Positions 1-11,257 of a stretch of 64,000 nt of DNA are shown here, piece by piece. The DNA lies in contig JXTC01000151.1 of the NCBI GenBank assembly GCA_002914845.1, forward strand, positions 599,833 through 663,832, given 5' to 3'. Below the pieces are notes generated by a model. The model had not been told where the DNA came from. It did not search any database and saw only the letters and a list, made by a program, of their open reading frames with translations. Positions within the stretch are counted from its first letter, which is position 1, and the number at the start of each line of letters is the position of its first letter. Source of the DNA: Trema orientale (Eukaryota > Streptophyta > Magnoliopsida > Rosales > Cannabaceae). Position numbers and translations under genes: made by a program.

Positions 1-1528
1 ATCTAAATATTTTCAGAAAATGGTATTTTTATAACTTTTCTAATTAGTTTCTAGTTAAGCCCAAATTTGAGCTAGAGGCCTCGAAACTGAAATGGGACTT
101 CGGAATTGGACTAAGTAAGGGCAAGGGATGAGTTTTGATATAAAACATCAATAAGTTTTGAGTTGGCACGAAATTCGAGATGCGAGACTCAGGATTTTGC
201 CTCGATTTGTCATATATCTAACCCAGCGTTTTTGGGTGCTCTAAATTTGGTGGTGATCTCCGTTTCGCAATTTGAGGATTTGTTTAGAAAGTCACCCCTC
301 AAAGTGAGCTCATAGGATCCCGAAACAACTTTTCGAGCGACCGGGTGACCAACGGGAGAATCTACTAGCGCCGATAGCTTAGTCTAGCTATCCAGGCGAG
401 GTAGGGGTTCAATTACCAAGTTTTATACTTATTTTGATTTAAAATGTGCATTATGACCTATTTCTTGAAATTGTCAAATTTTATGGATTAAATGATTTGA
501 TTGGATATTTTGTGAACTGCTGAATATATTGGATTATTATGGGATTGGTTTATATGATTTTTGTGCAGGTTTAAAATTTTAGTTATGGGAAAATACAGCC
601 ATTATGCTACCCAATTTTCTGTAAATCTCAGAATAATACCAAATGAGTTTTAAAACATGATTTCTTGATATACTTGATGCATGGTTATTACGTACTCTAT
701 GAAATGTTGTACCTACTATAGGATCACACACTTGAGTTCCATTTTAGCATCATGGTATTTAGATCGCTGGCGAGTTAATGCAGCGCTAGGTGAGAGACCT
801 AGGCCCCTGCGCAAGATTTGCTGACACACCTCTGGGTAGTATCAGGATGCTGGGTACCTCTGTTCAAGAGGTATTACAGGACCGTGATGAGAGGATGAGA
901 GCTCATACATATACTTGTACTTGATTGATTTATGATATGTACAACATGATTGTGATTTTGGTTTTGGTTTTGATTACATGATTACTTATGATCTTGATTT
1001 CTTTGCAAAATTATTTTATAAATGGATTTTGGAAAGATACTAACCATGCAGGTTTGAAAAGTTGCATTCATACCGAAAAGGTAATTGGATTCCTACTGAG
1101 CATATAAATGCTCACCCCCTTTATCTTTCCCCTCTCAGGTGGTGTATAGTGTGACTTGGGCAACACCGGAGCGGAGTGACTAAGTTTGGAAGATTGTTCT
1201 AGTTTAGTAGTTGGTAACTACTTAGTAACTCATTTTGGAATTGTAATAACATTTAAGACTCATACTTTGGATTTAGCCTGTATTATTTATTATGCCTACT
1301 TGTGATGACAATGGTGATGCATATGTATGTTTTAATACTATTATTAACAGTCTATGTCTAGTGGTGATCACAAACTGTGGGAATTTACAGTTTGGATCAT
1401 TTTTATAAACTTTTACAGAAGCTGTCATTTTTCTGAAGAATTGCAGTTTCTAAAATTTTCTAAAACAAATTATGAATTTCCACTTGTGAAATTTCTCTTC
1501 TGCTACTGGCCTGGGATTTGGGTCATGA
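1..1528 (+). repeat. 3' portion of an LTR (old LTR retrotransposon remnant)
   Basis: This stretch has no coding capacity but shares its block order with the long LTRs further right, read on their minus strand. The shared blocks are a gaggtaggg block near 398, a short-repeat GC-richer block near 780-880, a CATGCAGG block near 1,047, then CTACTGAGCAT and a pyrimidine-rich CTCTCAGGTG block near 1,090-1,140. The last 130 bases or so (about 1,400-1,515) resemble a fragment in intron 6 of P450 copy 1. Its 5' half lies outside the window. Assignment to a Ty3/Gypsy-type LTR is an inference from these shared blocks. Confidence 0.5.
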
Positions 1529-2393
1529 ATATCCTATGCAAGACTATATATATATAAAAGTTGTCGAAGCTATTCACCAATGAGAATATAACAAAATAAA
1601 ATTCCCAAAAAATAGCTGTTTATTAAGATAGCTTAACGTAAAGATGCAAATTGAGGGCGTCAACTAGTTGACCAGGTAAAAGCAATACTTGACATTTGAT
1701 CTATATACCTAGAACAATTCTTTCTTGCATTAAGGTTTTAATAAAAGAAAATGCAAAAGTACATTTTTGGTGTCCATAATATTGCTCTTTAGTGGATATT
1801 GTAGTGGCAGAATTATTGAACTGTTACTTTTATAATTCCTGTAGTCACCACATTACTCCTTTCTCCTCGTCTGTCTATCAGTAGACTTCTATATCGTACC
1901 GATCTTAATTAAAAACTTGCTCGTTTCTCAGTAATTAACTATTGTATTAACAATCACAAATGGCACATCATGAGGCGTGTATGGAGCTTAAATAAAGCTA
2001 GTTGGGAAAATTACACTGTCATCGTAGCTAGCTATTTTAAACATATATAGTTGATAGCCTTCAGGGTTATATCTAGCACTAAAATGTTTGTTGCGCCTCG
2101 ATGGGATTCGAATTACGATGACACCCCTTGGTCTAAGAACAGATTCACAACTTAATAAATTTTCATCACTTATCCAAGCTATATGTTCTTTGAACTTTTA
2201 GCAATTAAGCCATGTTCAATATATAGGGAAAGAATCTATATAAAATGAAAATTTAATGGTCAACATAGTAGAATTTTAATCAAATTCAAGAAAAGGATGA
2301 GGTGTCCCTAATTTATTTTTGAATTTTACGGCACACCTATTTGTGTAAATATTTCTAATTTGTGCCCTTTCATATATATATATATATATATTG
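1529..2393. other. AT-rich intergenic DNA, nothing recognised
   Basis: There is no convincing reading frame, tRNA or repeat boundary here. A TA microsatellite at about 2,371-2,391 leads into the first MITE. Confidence 0.5.
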
Positions 2394-2633
2394 GTTGCCA
2401 ATCCAGTAGGTATTTTTTTTTTACCTATGTGTAGGTATTTTTTTTTTACCCGTTGGATCATCATCTTATGGTGATCCAACGACTGTAATGATGTACATGA
2501 AAAGACATACATTATTAATGCTATTTCTATCTCTTACTTTTTAATATAAAAAAATGTGCAAAAAAAATTTTCATTGGCCAAATTAATACCTATGTACAGG
2601 TAAAAAAAAAAAAATACCTACTGGATTGGTGCC
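2394..2633 (+). mobile_element. Micron-like MITE, copy 1, in a TA microsatellite
   Basis: The element is about 240 bp. Its terminal inverted repeats are about 40 bp: the left arm contains CCAATCCAGTAGGTA, then a T run and ACCTA, and the right arm is its reverse complement ending TACCTACTGGATTGG. It has no coding capacity. A central GTTGGATCATCAT block is shared with three other copies in the window. TA repeats flank both ends, as described for rice Micron MITEs. The family name is by analogy. Confidence 0.7.
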
Positions 2634-2658
2634 CATATATATTTATAGATATATATGT

Positions 2659-3204
2659 GGACACCAATTCAATGGGTATTTTTTTAGATAAATTTAGGTG
2701 GATGACCAAAATTTTAAATTTGATTAAGTAGATGTCCATTTTAAAAATTTTATAACTAAATGTCCAGGTATATGTATTTTTACACTTGGTAGATACACAT
2801 ATCTACCAATTTTAGTTACTATACTGAAATATACTGGGTATATAATTTTTTAAACTTGGTATATAACATTTTACACTTGGTATATAAGCATATATACCGG
2901 ACATTTTGCTATAACATTTGACAAAGAGATATTTGCTGAAATTAGGCCCAAAATTTGGTCATACTTCTATAAGCCCCATTTTTTTTTTATCTATCCATAA
3001 GTATTATTTTTCCTAATTAAAATTTATCACCCACGTCTTTTCATGATAAAAGTAGGGAGAAAAAAATATTAAATAATAGAGATTTATTTTTATTATTTTT
3101 TTTTTCTAACTACTCAAATTATGATAACTGTTAGATAATGATTCAACGGCTAAAAAAAAATATCTATAAATAGGTAAAAAAAAAAACCTATTAGATTGGG
3201 AACC
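2659..3204 (-). mobile_element. Micron-like MITE, copy 2, inverted and split by another MITE
   Basis: The left arm (ACACCAATTCAATGGGTATT) and the right arm (ending CCTATTAGATTGGGAACC) belong to the same family as the copy at 2,394-2,633, in opposite orientation. The body contains the diagnostic block as its reverse complement near 3,130-3,155. The left arm is separated from the body by a 291-bp element at 2,687-2,977. A long TA run follows on the right. Confidence 0.65.
2687..2977 (+). mobile_element. 291-bp MULE-like MITE, copy A, nested
   Basis: This non-coding element starts GATAAATTTAGGTGGATGACC and ends TTCTATAAGCCCC. The ends are imperfect inverted repeats built around ATGACCAAAATTT. 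Near 9-bp direct repeats flank it: ATTTTTTTA at 2,678-2,686 and ATTTTTTTT at 2,978-2,986. A second copy of exactly the same length lies at 4,737-5,027. The 9-bp duplication suggests a Mutator-like transposase. It is inserted in the Micron-like element at 2,659-3,204. Confidence 0.7.
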
Positions 3205-3242
<38 letters not shown>

Positions 3243-4727
3243 TTCTAATCCTTGGGTATTCCTTTCCTACACGAATTGAAATCGGACTACAATTAGTAGG
3301 TTTCTTACATGAATTAAAATTGGAATAGAACTAGGTGGAAATTAGGATTTTAACCTGTTACTATAAGTCTTTTTCAAAATGGTCAGATTAATTTACTTAT
3401 CGATCGATCGTAAAAATTAAATTACTTAGTGAGAACTCACTATATATTTATATGACAACAAAATTAGTTGGAGAAAAAAAGAAAGAAAAGAAAGTTGTCT
3501 CGACTCGCGACCTCCTAAAATGAGTAGATGTTAAGTTTTATCAAGATATCTTAATTAAGGATGTCACTTTTGTCTCTATCTATGTCTCTTTGGATTTAAG
3601 CTGCAAAACTTAATTTCTTCATCGCACCATGTATGTCACCGTCCTAACGAACCCATGAGATTTAAAAAATATTAATTAACAATAACAAGGTTACCTACAG
3701 ATACCTCATCAGCCGGCTGAAAAATATTATATATTACCCAAATTTTGCACTTATAGTCAGATATCACTGAATATTCTTATATTATTAATTCTAACAAAAC
3801 AATAACAATATAAAAGGAATATTGATCAATAACAAGGAAAAAAAAGAAGAATATAATTCCAAAAAGAGGCCTGGTTAGTTGAGAAATCTTACCTAAAGTT
3901 GAATGTTTTGTCTCTCTATATATCTTTTCTAAACAGACTAATTAAGATGCGAACTTTTCTTCATGTCCTATTTGTGTCTGCATGACATTCCCTGCCAATC
4001 GAGATTTGAAAAATACAAAATACAGTACCTACTGATTTCCTCAGCCATTACGTTGAAAAATAATACATACTTCCACTGCTGCAAGTACTTGGCACATTAT
4101 AATACAAAATCAACAATACCTACTTACTGCACTTGTACGTATTTACTGAATATTAGCTTTATAATAATTATCACTCAGTAATATTAACAAAAAAAATTAT
4201 ATTTTAAAACAAAGATTCAACTCAAAACAATAAAGATAAAACAAAGAGCTCGCACGTTAGTTAAGATATCAGTAAAATTAGGCCTTATACGGCATTTTTA
4301 GAAAAAGAAATTTGAAAAATACGGTGCGTTGTATTTTTTTTAGATCAAGTACTCTTTTTATTAGAAAAATACAATTTTTAAAAATATTTAGAAAAATGCT
4401 ATTTTTAAAATAGTAACTATTAAGTATTAACCGGTAATTAATTTCCAGAAACTATTAACTAGTATAACCAAATGTATTTATAACTGGTATATAACTGATA
4501 ATTAGATCTGAAAATCGGTTTTCAGAAATTGGCAATTAGTAACTATTTTAAAAATAGTTTTTTTCTAAAATATTTTTTAAAAATGATCTTTTTCTAATAA
4601 AAACCGTACAGATTTTGGAAAAAAAATCCTGATCTCCGTATTTTTGTTATTCCTTTAGGTTTTCAGAGATAAAAGTGTTAGAAGGTTTTATTATTTCTTA
4701 AGTGAGCTCGTATATTAAATACAATTA
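3205..4727. other. Non-coding region with a diverged direct repeat
   Basis: A TA run extends to about 3,243. The stretches at about 3,500-3,830 and 3,860-4,200 look like old tandem copies: ACCTACAGATACCTCATCAG near 3,694 pairs with ACCTACTGATTTCCTCAGCC near 4,027, each followed by a GTTGAAAAATA-like block. From 4,280 to 4,640 there are short T/A-rich repeats of TTTTTAGAAAAA type. No gene is seen. Confidence 0.4.
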
Positions 4728-4736
4728 TATATTATA

Positions 4737-5027
4737 GAGAAATTTAGGTGGATAGCCAAAATTTTAAATTTGATTAAGTAGATGTCCACTTTTAAAATTT
4801 TATAGCTAAATGTCCAGGTATATATATTTTTACACTTAGTAGATATGTGTATCTACCAATTTTATTTACTGTACTGAAATGCACTGGGTATATAATTTTT
4901 TATACTCGGTATATAAAATTTTACACTTCGTATATATGCATATATACCGGACATTTTGCTATAACATTTGACAAAGGGACATTTACTGAAATTGGGCTCA
5001 AAATTTGGTCATATTTCTATAAGCCCC
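4737..5027 (+). mobile_element. 291-bp MULE-like MITE, copy B
   Basis: This is the second copy of the family at 2,687-2,977, the same length and close to 90% alike by eye. It starts GAGAAATTTAGGTGG and ends TTCTATAAGCCCC. Perfect 9-bp direct repeats TATATTATA flank it at 4,728-4,736 and 5,028-5,036, which fixes both ends. It encodes nothing; movement would depend on a Mutator-type transposase elsewhere. Confidence 0.8.
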
Positions 5028-5036
5028 TATATTATA

Positions 5037-5927
5037 TGGGTTATCTAAATTAATGAGCCAAATTAGAGATCTATTTAGTAAGCTCTAGAAACATCTATAA
5101 AGGTACGAGTTTTGTAATATGTAGAGACCTAATAATAGCCCATTGTGACTGATGGGATTACATTTGACCTAGTATTTAAGGCTAACCAGTGGCGGAGCAA
5201 AGACTTTTTTGCAGCAAAGGCAAAAGGCAATTCTTTTAAGTGTAATAATCACACAAAAAGTATCTAAAATTTCATAATAGTATTCCAAATAAACATTAAT
5301 ATAAAGTACATTACACATGTCCATGATGAATTTTCATATTTTGTAAACTATGCAAGTTGTGAGCTGCAAAAGTTAAAAATGAATGTAAATGTAAAAGATT
5401 TACTTGTTCCCAATATATATAGACTATAGCTGTCAATCCTTTTGTCCTTGTGGCTATATTTTTTTTCTTTTTTTTCTTTTAAAAAAAAAGAAAGAAAAAA
5501 CCTTAAGGCCACGATAAAATTCTGGGGTCCTTTGCAGAAAGTGATTTTAAAGAAGTACACCCGTTTTCATAATTTTTGTGTGGTTACACTTTTTAGTGAA
5601 ATATTGATTATAAAGACTAATATACCCTTGATAGTATATTAGTAGATGACACTAGATTATTCGGGAGGATATTTTCTTTTTTCTCCTTTCTCGTCCTCTT
5701 TTTCTCCTTCTACCTTTTTTCCCTTACTTTTTCACCTTATTTCAGCCGAAAATATGGAGACACTGGCGGAAAAGAGCGATTTTTTCGTCAATTAACGATC
5801 AAGAATGTGGTATTCCTCGTCATTATACTTTCCTCTTCAATTGTTTTCCCATAATTTGGTCATTTTTTAAGTTTGAAAAGCTATAAATTAGAAAATGAGT
5901 TGTAAAACAACGAGATTAGCTACGAAG
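5037..5927. other. Intergenic DNA, nothing recognised
   Basis: The only structure seen is a T-run/A-run palindrome at about 5,457-5,507. The short frames on both strands here run through low-complexity sequence and show no protein-like composition. Confidence 0.45.
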
Positions 5928-6360
5928 AAGAAACCTAGATTGAGATAGACATGTCTGTCTATTTTTTAGATAGTTTGTCTAGAACTCGACAAATTATACA
6001 TTATCGACTACGTTTGATAGTATTATCGAGTCTTATCTCAACAATTTTATATCTAGGCTCTCGACACTACATAGACAATTTTAGACACAACTGTCGAGCC
6101 ATAGACCAATAATTGTCATCCAGGCACTAGATACTTTCTCGACTATGCTAGACATATTGTCTATCATTCTCGACAATGGAATTGAGTGACTAGATACTGT
6201 GTCCAGAGAGGTCAATAATTTTGTCTAGACAGTAGACACTATTGTCTAGAAACTAAAGAAACATGTCTAGCTACTCGAAACACTTGTTTATTCTTTAGAA
6301 ACACATGTCTAGCAATTAGAAACATATGTCTAGTCACTAACACATATAAAACCTAAGTAA
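5928..6360. repeat. GTCTAG/CTAGAC-rich degenerate repeat array
   Basis: About 430 bases in which TGTCTAG, TCTAGACA, TAGACA and the related CTCGACA recur in both orientations every 15-30 bases. Examples are GTTTGTCTAGAACTCGACA near 5,970 and repeated ACATGTCTAG...GAAACA units from 6,260 on. Dense short repeats in both directions are typical of subterminal regions of CACTA or Mutator-like DNA transposons, but no terminal repeats were identified, so the class is unassigned. Confidence 0.5.
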
Positions 6361-6997
6361 ATTAAGTATTTTATGTTTGCTAATATATATTTATTCCTTT
6401 TTTTTTGTACTTTATTTATTTTTCAGATATGTCATCAACACTCATAATTATATTATATGATGGCATTTTGGAAAAGAACGAAGGTTCTTAAAATTGGAAT
6501 GGAAAGAGACAATAATCAAGATGCATTGTGGTCAAACCAAACATAAATTTCAACCAGCTAGTATATGAGATATATTAAAGTACAGAAATCGACAAGAATA
6601 TCTTTGACATAGAATTGAGTTACAAGCCAAATGTAGTAATAGATATTATTCTAATAGTTGTAAAAAAAAGATAGAGATGTGATGACTTTTATTTGTTGGC
6701 AGAAGAAAAATAATATCCCATATATGTAACATTAGTAAGAAAGTTAGAAAACGTAGCTTATAACGAAGCATTTGTTTCGAAGCTTGATGATATAACAAAT
6801 CTAAGGAAAATAATGATGATATACGTTATGGGAGTATGGAGGAGGGGAGGGGAGGAAGATGACACAAACGATGATGATGGTAGTGGTGGTGATGATGATG
6901 ATGAGGAGGAGGAGGAGTATACAAAATAAATAATTTTGATGGTTGTACATATATTTGAGATGCTTTTTGATTTTGATTTAATGGTCGCAAACTTAGT
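6361..6997. other. Intergenic DNA with a GAT/GAG trinucleotide tract
   Basis: A purine-rich tract at about 6,838-6,917 passes from GGAGGGGAGG to repeated GATGAT and GAGGAG. No gene is recognised. Similarity to the LARD internal region begins close to 6,998. Confidence 0.45.
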
Positions 6998-7746
6998 TGG
7001 GATTGTTGTTATAATCCTATATTGGACAAAGAGACTTAGAGAGTCTCTGAATTTAATTGTAGTATGACTTAATAACCCTGTGATATTACCTTGGATAAAA
7101 GACTTGGGAAGTCTTTAGACGATATTTAACATGTGGGTACTTGCATTTTATATGCTTGGACTGTAGTGGTTTACCTGTTGGTATTTGTTGTGTTATGTAC
7201 TTCTGTGTTGGAGATTTCCATTCATGGTGATTCTAGCCTTGTTCTTAACTAGAAATATCTTAGGTACATGATTGTTACTCGCTCCGTTATGAGAATGGTA
7301 AATGACTTATGTCATTGTACTCTTGTTATCGTTTTGACCTCTAAATTCGTCTATCTTGTGTTGATAAGGATTCCGTTAGAGTCTTTGGACTCAGTGATTT
7401 ATTAAGACCAAATCTAGCTGTAGACAAATGGAATTATCCCAGTATATTATTGATCTGATTGATCTGGTAGGACGATATTGTACATATATTTGGTGCCTAA
7501 CAATCAGTGTTCTGATTATAGAAGTCATGTGTTTTTGACTTCTAGTCTTCATTATTGTAACTATTTCTGTAATTAATTACCAACTTGAGGTCATCGTTTC
7601 AAATCTCTTATATCGATGTCTTGTACAAACCGGTGAACCATCTCGTGATTCTATACCTCTTTTGTACCCATGTTGTATTTGAATTTCAAGACGAAATTCT
7701 TTTAAGGAGGGGGAGGGGGGGAGAGGGGAGGGGGAAGGGGGGAGGA
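6998..7746 (+). mobile_element. 3' internal domain of a second LARD-family copy
   Basis: This block matches the reverse complement of about 14,900-15,820, the internal region of the complete LARD. Shared landmarks include the CTTGGACTGT block near 7,155, a segment ending TTCCATTCATGGT near 7,230, and GACTTATGTCATTGTACTCT near 7,309. The order and spacing are kept and the orientation is opposite. It encodes no recognisable protein, like the complete copy. The 5' part of this copy is absent. Confidence 0.75.
7704..7746 (+). other. Expanded polypurine tract, G-quadruplex-prone
   Basis: Immediately before the LTR start lies a run of G tracts separated by single A or GA, at least five runs of four or more G. 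In the complete LARD the same position is a short AAGGAGGGAAGGA-type tract. It marks the plus-strand priming site of the retroelement. Confidence 0.75.
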
Positions 7747-8115
7747 TGTAAAACCTCTAAATTTTGGTTAAGATAAATTGGTAGTTTGACCAAATTTTTT
7801 TAAAAAATAAATAAATAAATAAAATTTGAATTAGGGATTAAAGTGTGAAATTTTTTGAAAAGGGGCTAAAATGCAAATAAAAGAGGCAAAATTGAAGCAA
7901 AAGTTGAAAACTAGGGACTCATATGCAATTTTTAAAAAAATTGCATTGCCCATTTATGCCCAGCCATGTGGCCTATACCACTCACCCCTCAGCATTCTGT
8001 TTCTCTCCTCTTTTGATTTTGTTTCTCGTTCACGGTGAAAAAATACTGATTTCCGGCCAAGCTCCGACGAACCCCTTCCCGACGTCGTTCAGTATCGTGA
8101 CCACCTGCCATCGAT
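7747..8115 (+). repeat. Truncated 3' LTR of the second LARD-family copy
   Basis: It begins TGTAAAACC directly after the polypurine tract and runs through the same U3 blocks as the LTRs at 12,481-14,850 and 54,716 on (a low-complexity ACTAAAATGC-like stretch, then CCATGTGGCC near 7,964). It stops near 8,115 where the GC-richer Tat element begins. The right boundary is approximate. Confidence 0.65.
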
Positions 8116-11100
8116 AGCCTATGACTAGACGATCCTCACGCCGTCATACCCGTCGCCTGAAGTGGCTTCGTACACCGCCGGTGCGCTGGCAGGCGGTCCT
8201 TTGATTGCTATCTGTCCTCTGTCGAGACGCTTGTGCCTGTTGGTGCCCCTCAAGGCAGTCGAAAAGTATTTCCTCATGGAGACCTCTTCACCCTTGATGT
8301 CTATTGTGTAAGTGCCGTCCTTCGATTGGCACCTCAGGACCTGGTGGAGGGTGGATGCGACCCCATGCATGGCATGAATCCACCCTCTCCCCATGATGGC
8401 GTTGAACGAGGACTGACAATCGATAATGACGAAGTCCACGTCCAGGCACCTCTCAGCGGCACAAACTTTCAAAGTTACGATGCCTAAAGGGCTGACTTTA
8501 CTGCTGTTGAAGGCGAATACCGGTTGGTAGGTCGGCCTAAGCGTGCTCCAGTTCAGACTCATGTTCTCGAAAGTACTGAGGAACAGGACGTCGACGCTAC
8601 TTCTGCCATCGATTAGAACCCTTTCCACCATCGAGGAATTGATTTGCAGCTTGACTACTAAGGGGTCATCGTGAGGCAGGCGCACGGTGGCCAAGTCCTG
8701 CTGGGTGAAGGCGATGGGGTGGCTGAGGTGTAACTCTCCTCCATCGTCAGGTGATTCACGGAATGTCCCAGGCCTCTCAGACGCTTCCCCCCTCTCCTTG
8801 ATCCTTCTCTGGTGCTTCGCCTTTTCTTCTTGACTATGGGTTGACTCTGGTCTCCCCATGATCACCGACACTATCCTCAGAGGCTGTTCCCCTAACCCTG
8901 AGGCCTGGGTCTGCTTCCCCTTATCCAGCCTAGTAGCGTCCCCTTTAGATTGGCTTTTGCTCGCCTTCACATACTGTTTCAGCTTGCCAGCCTGGATTGC
9001 CATCATAACTTGCTCGTAAAGGCTACGACAGTGGATAGTGTTGTGCCCGTGGTCCCTGTGGAACTGACAATACTTGTTCTTGTTCTTCATATGGTCAGGA
9101 ACTCTAGACTTGGAGGGGTTTTTAAAAATGCCCTTGACTTTGTTTTGGAGGAAGATCACGTCGATCATTGTATTGAGCTCGAACTTCAGCAAAGGGTCTT
9201 TAAACGTCTTCCTCCTCTTGTTGCTTTCATGACTGGCTTGGCTCGGGGTTATCTGCTTCAGAGTTGGCTCTTGGGCTAGAATAGGCCTTTTTACTCCCTG
9301 TGCGACTGGGGTCTGCGTTGGAATTGTTGTTATTGCCGCAGAGGCTTTGGGTGCTTTCTGATGGCTCTCTAATACCCTAAAGACCCCTTACGATTTTGCC
9401 AAGATGTCAGTCATGTCATACGGCAAGTTCAAGAGTAGGTGGTCTGACAACATCAAACCTGGCTACAGGCCCCTGACAAATGAGCTCCCGGCTTGGATTG
9501 AATCAGCATTGTGTATTAGGGACATTATATCTAAGAAACGTGACAAATAGTCTCTCGGGGGTTCGTTCGTAGATTGCTCCAATCGGTCCAGGTCTTGCAT
9601 GGTCTTATGCTGCCTCCTGGCATTCGCATACTGCTTCGGGAACAGTTTGCAGAAATCCTCGAATCCATTTATGGATCTCTCCGGGAGTTGCCTGAACCAT
9701 AATAGGCCTAGTCCTACTAGGGTGGTGGGAAAAACTTTACAGATTACGGCTTCGTTTCTAGTCTCAAGGGCCATCTTTTGCTGGAACTGATATACGTGGT
9801 CGAGAGGGTCAGTTTTTCCTTCGAACGGCCTGACCGTCGAGGTCGTGAAGTCCTTCGGCCTGGGCTCCAACTGAATCCAGTCGGCAAAGGCTGTTCGGTT
9901 GATCCCGCGCATGGCCTGTTCTACCAGATCGACAGGGGTCTGGCCGTGGTGGGCTTCGAATCTCCTACTCAGCTCCGCTATCATCTCCCACTTCCTGTCA
10001 GGGAGTGCATCCTCTGGGTCCTTCCGGTGTCCTCTATCAGTCATCGCCTCTGCCTGGGGGAGCCTGGTCCGGCTTTGTTGTTCTTCACACGCTATCGATC
10101 TAAAAGGCGTAGAGACGTCTGTCCTGGTTGGGGTGCGCTGTTTTCTGACTTCTTACTGGACTTTTTCGTCAAAATCGTCTCTACATTCACTCCTTGCTTC
10201 ACTCGCCAATAATCCCTCGAGGCGAATGTTGTCCCTGCGGACCTCTGCAACCTCGTTCCTAAGGCCTAGGACAGCTTCGTGAGCCATTTCTGCCTTCTTA
10301 TTTGCTTCTGCTAGAGCGGCGAGCATTTGGTCTAGCTTCTGCTCTATGCTGGGCCATACTTCTTGAGACCTCTCTTCTGTCTCAGGCCGTGCACTTCTTG
10401 TTATCATTCTTGAGGGTGCCATCTGATGTCGTATGGCTTCTTGTTCGGAGAGAGCACTGTCGTGAAACTTTTACTTCTTCTCTCGCACTCTTGTTCCCAC
10501 AAACGGCGCCAAACTGTTGGTGCTCTTCTTACCAACTGTCCACGTGTCTCCATAATTCCAGAGTGTTCTCGACGTCAAGCTGAGCCGAGAGGTGGGTGTG
10601 GCCACCTGCAAAGACTCTCCGATACTTAAGTCAAATATCTGCTACTGGAATCGAATAGTAAAGACTAAGTTCCTTCTCTTTTATATTTCTTTATGTTTAT
10701 ATTCTTATCGGAGGGTCATGTGACATATATATACTCCAGGGATCGGGAACCTCTTGGCCCCCAATCCCAGGACCAAGTACTTTTTCTCATCATGACTTGC
10801 TCCGAAAATCACGGGCCATGGTTACTGTAATCTCTCCTGACTGATGTGACTTACTTTCTGATATCCTCTCCGGTACGAGTCTAGCAGGGGCGAGCCTTCG
10901 GTAGCCCGCCGTTCTGCCAGAGCGATTGGCTCAATGCGTACACCTACCAAGGACCACATTAAATACTTTGTCCGGGTCTGGAGGTGAACGCTACTCGCAG
11001 GAGCATTCTGGCAGAAGACCCTCGAGGTCCCTGACCCCTCAGATGTCAGGGTGAGATCTGGAGTCGACAGAGCCCATCTAGGGTCTGAGATGGGTTTGGC

Positions 11101-11257
11101 TCATGCCCACGTCAGCTAGCGGTTTCGCCCGGTGTCACGTGCAACTCGCATGACCTTTAAGTGGCATCCCAGGACACGTGCCAAGCGGTTTGTTTCCCCT
11201 TGCATGCTCAGCCACCTAATCGCCCACGTGGCGTGCGATCCAGAACTAGGTCCCACA
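8116..11257 (-). mobile_element. Truncated Tat-type Ty3/Gypsy element (5' LTR, gag, protease)
   Basis: This is a GC-rich, minus-strand retrotransposon fossil. From right to left: 5' LTR (10,515-11,257), primer-site region with the GGCGCC motif, gag blocks (about 9,460-10,420, with a coiled-coil-like N-terminal stretch and a retrotransposon gag core), a CxxCHxxxGHxxxxC-like knuckle (CQFHRDHGHNTIHC) near 9,060, and an aspartic-protease-like domain (about 8,300-8,640). Reverse transcriptase, integrase and the 3' LTR are missing. It looks broken in a few places. The left boundary is approximate, and it truncates the LTR to its left. Confidence 0.8.
10515..11257 (-). repeat. 5' LTR of the Tat-type element
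   Basis: Read on the minus strand it starts TGTGGGACC and ends CACCAACA, giving TG...CA termini over 743 bp. It is followed by AGTTTGGCGCCGTTTGTGGG, a junction common in plant Tat-lineage elements. A TATATATA core lies near 10,724-10,731. No second copy is present, so the far end is inferred from the terminal dinucleotide. Confidence 0.6.

Noticed and set aside
8233-10629. Plus-strand frames across 8.2-10.6 kb
   Set aside because: They are antisense shadows of the minus-strand Tat-type gag and protease region.
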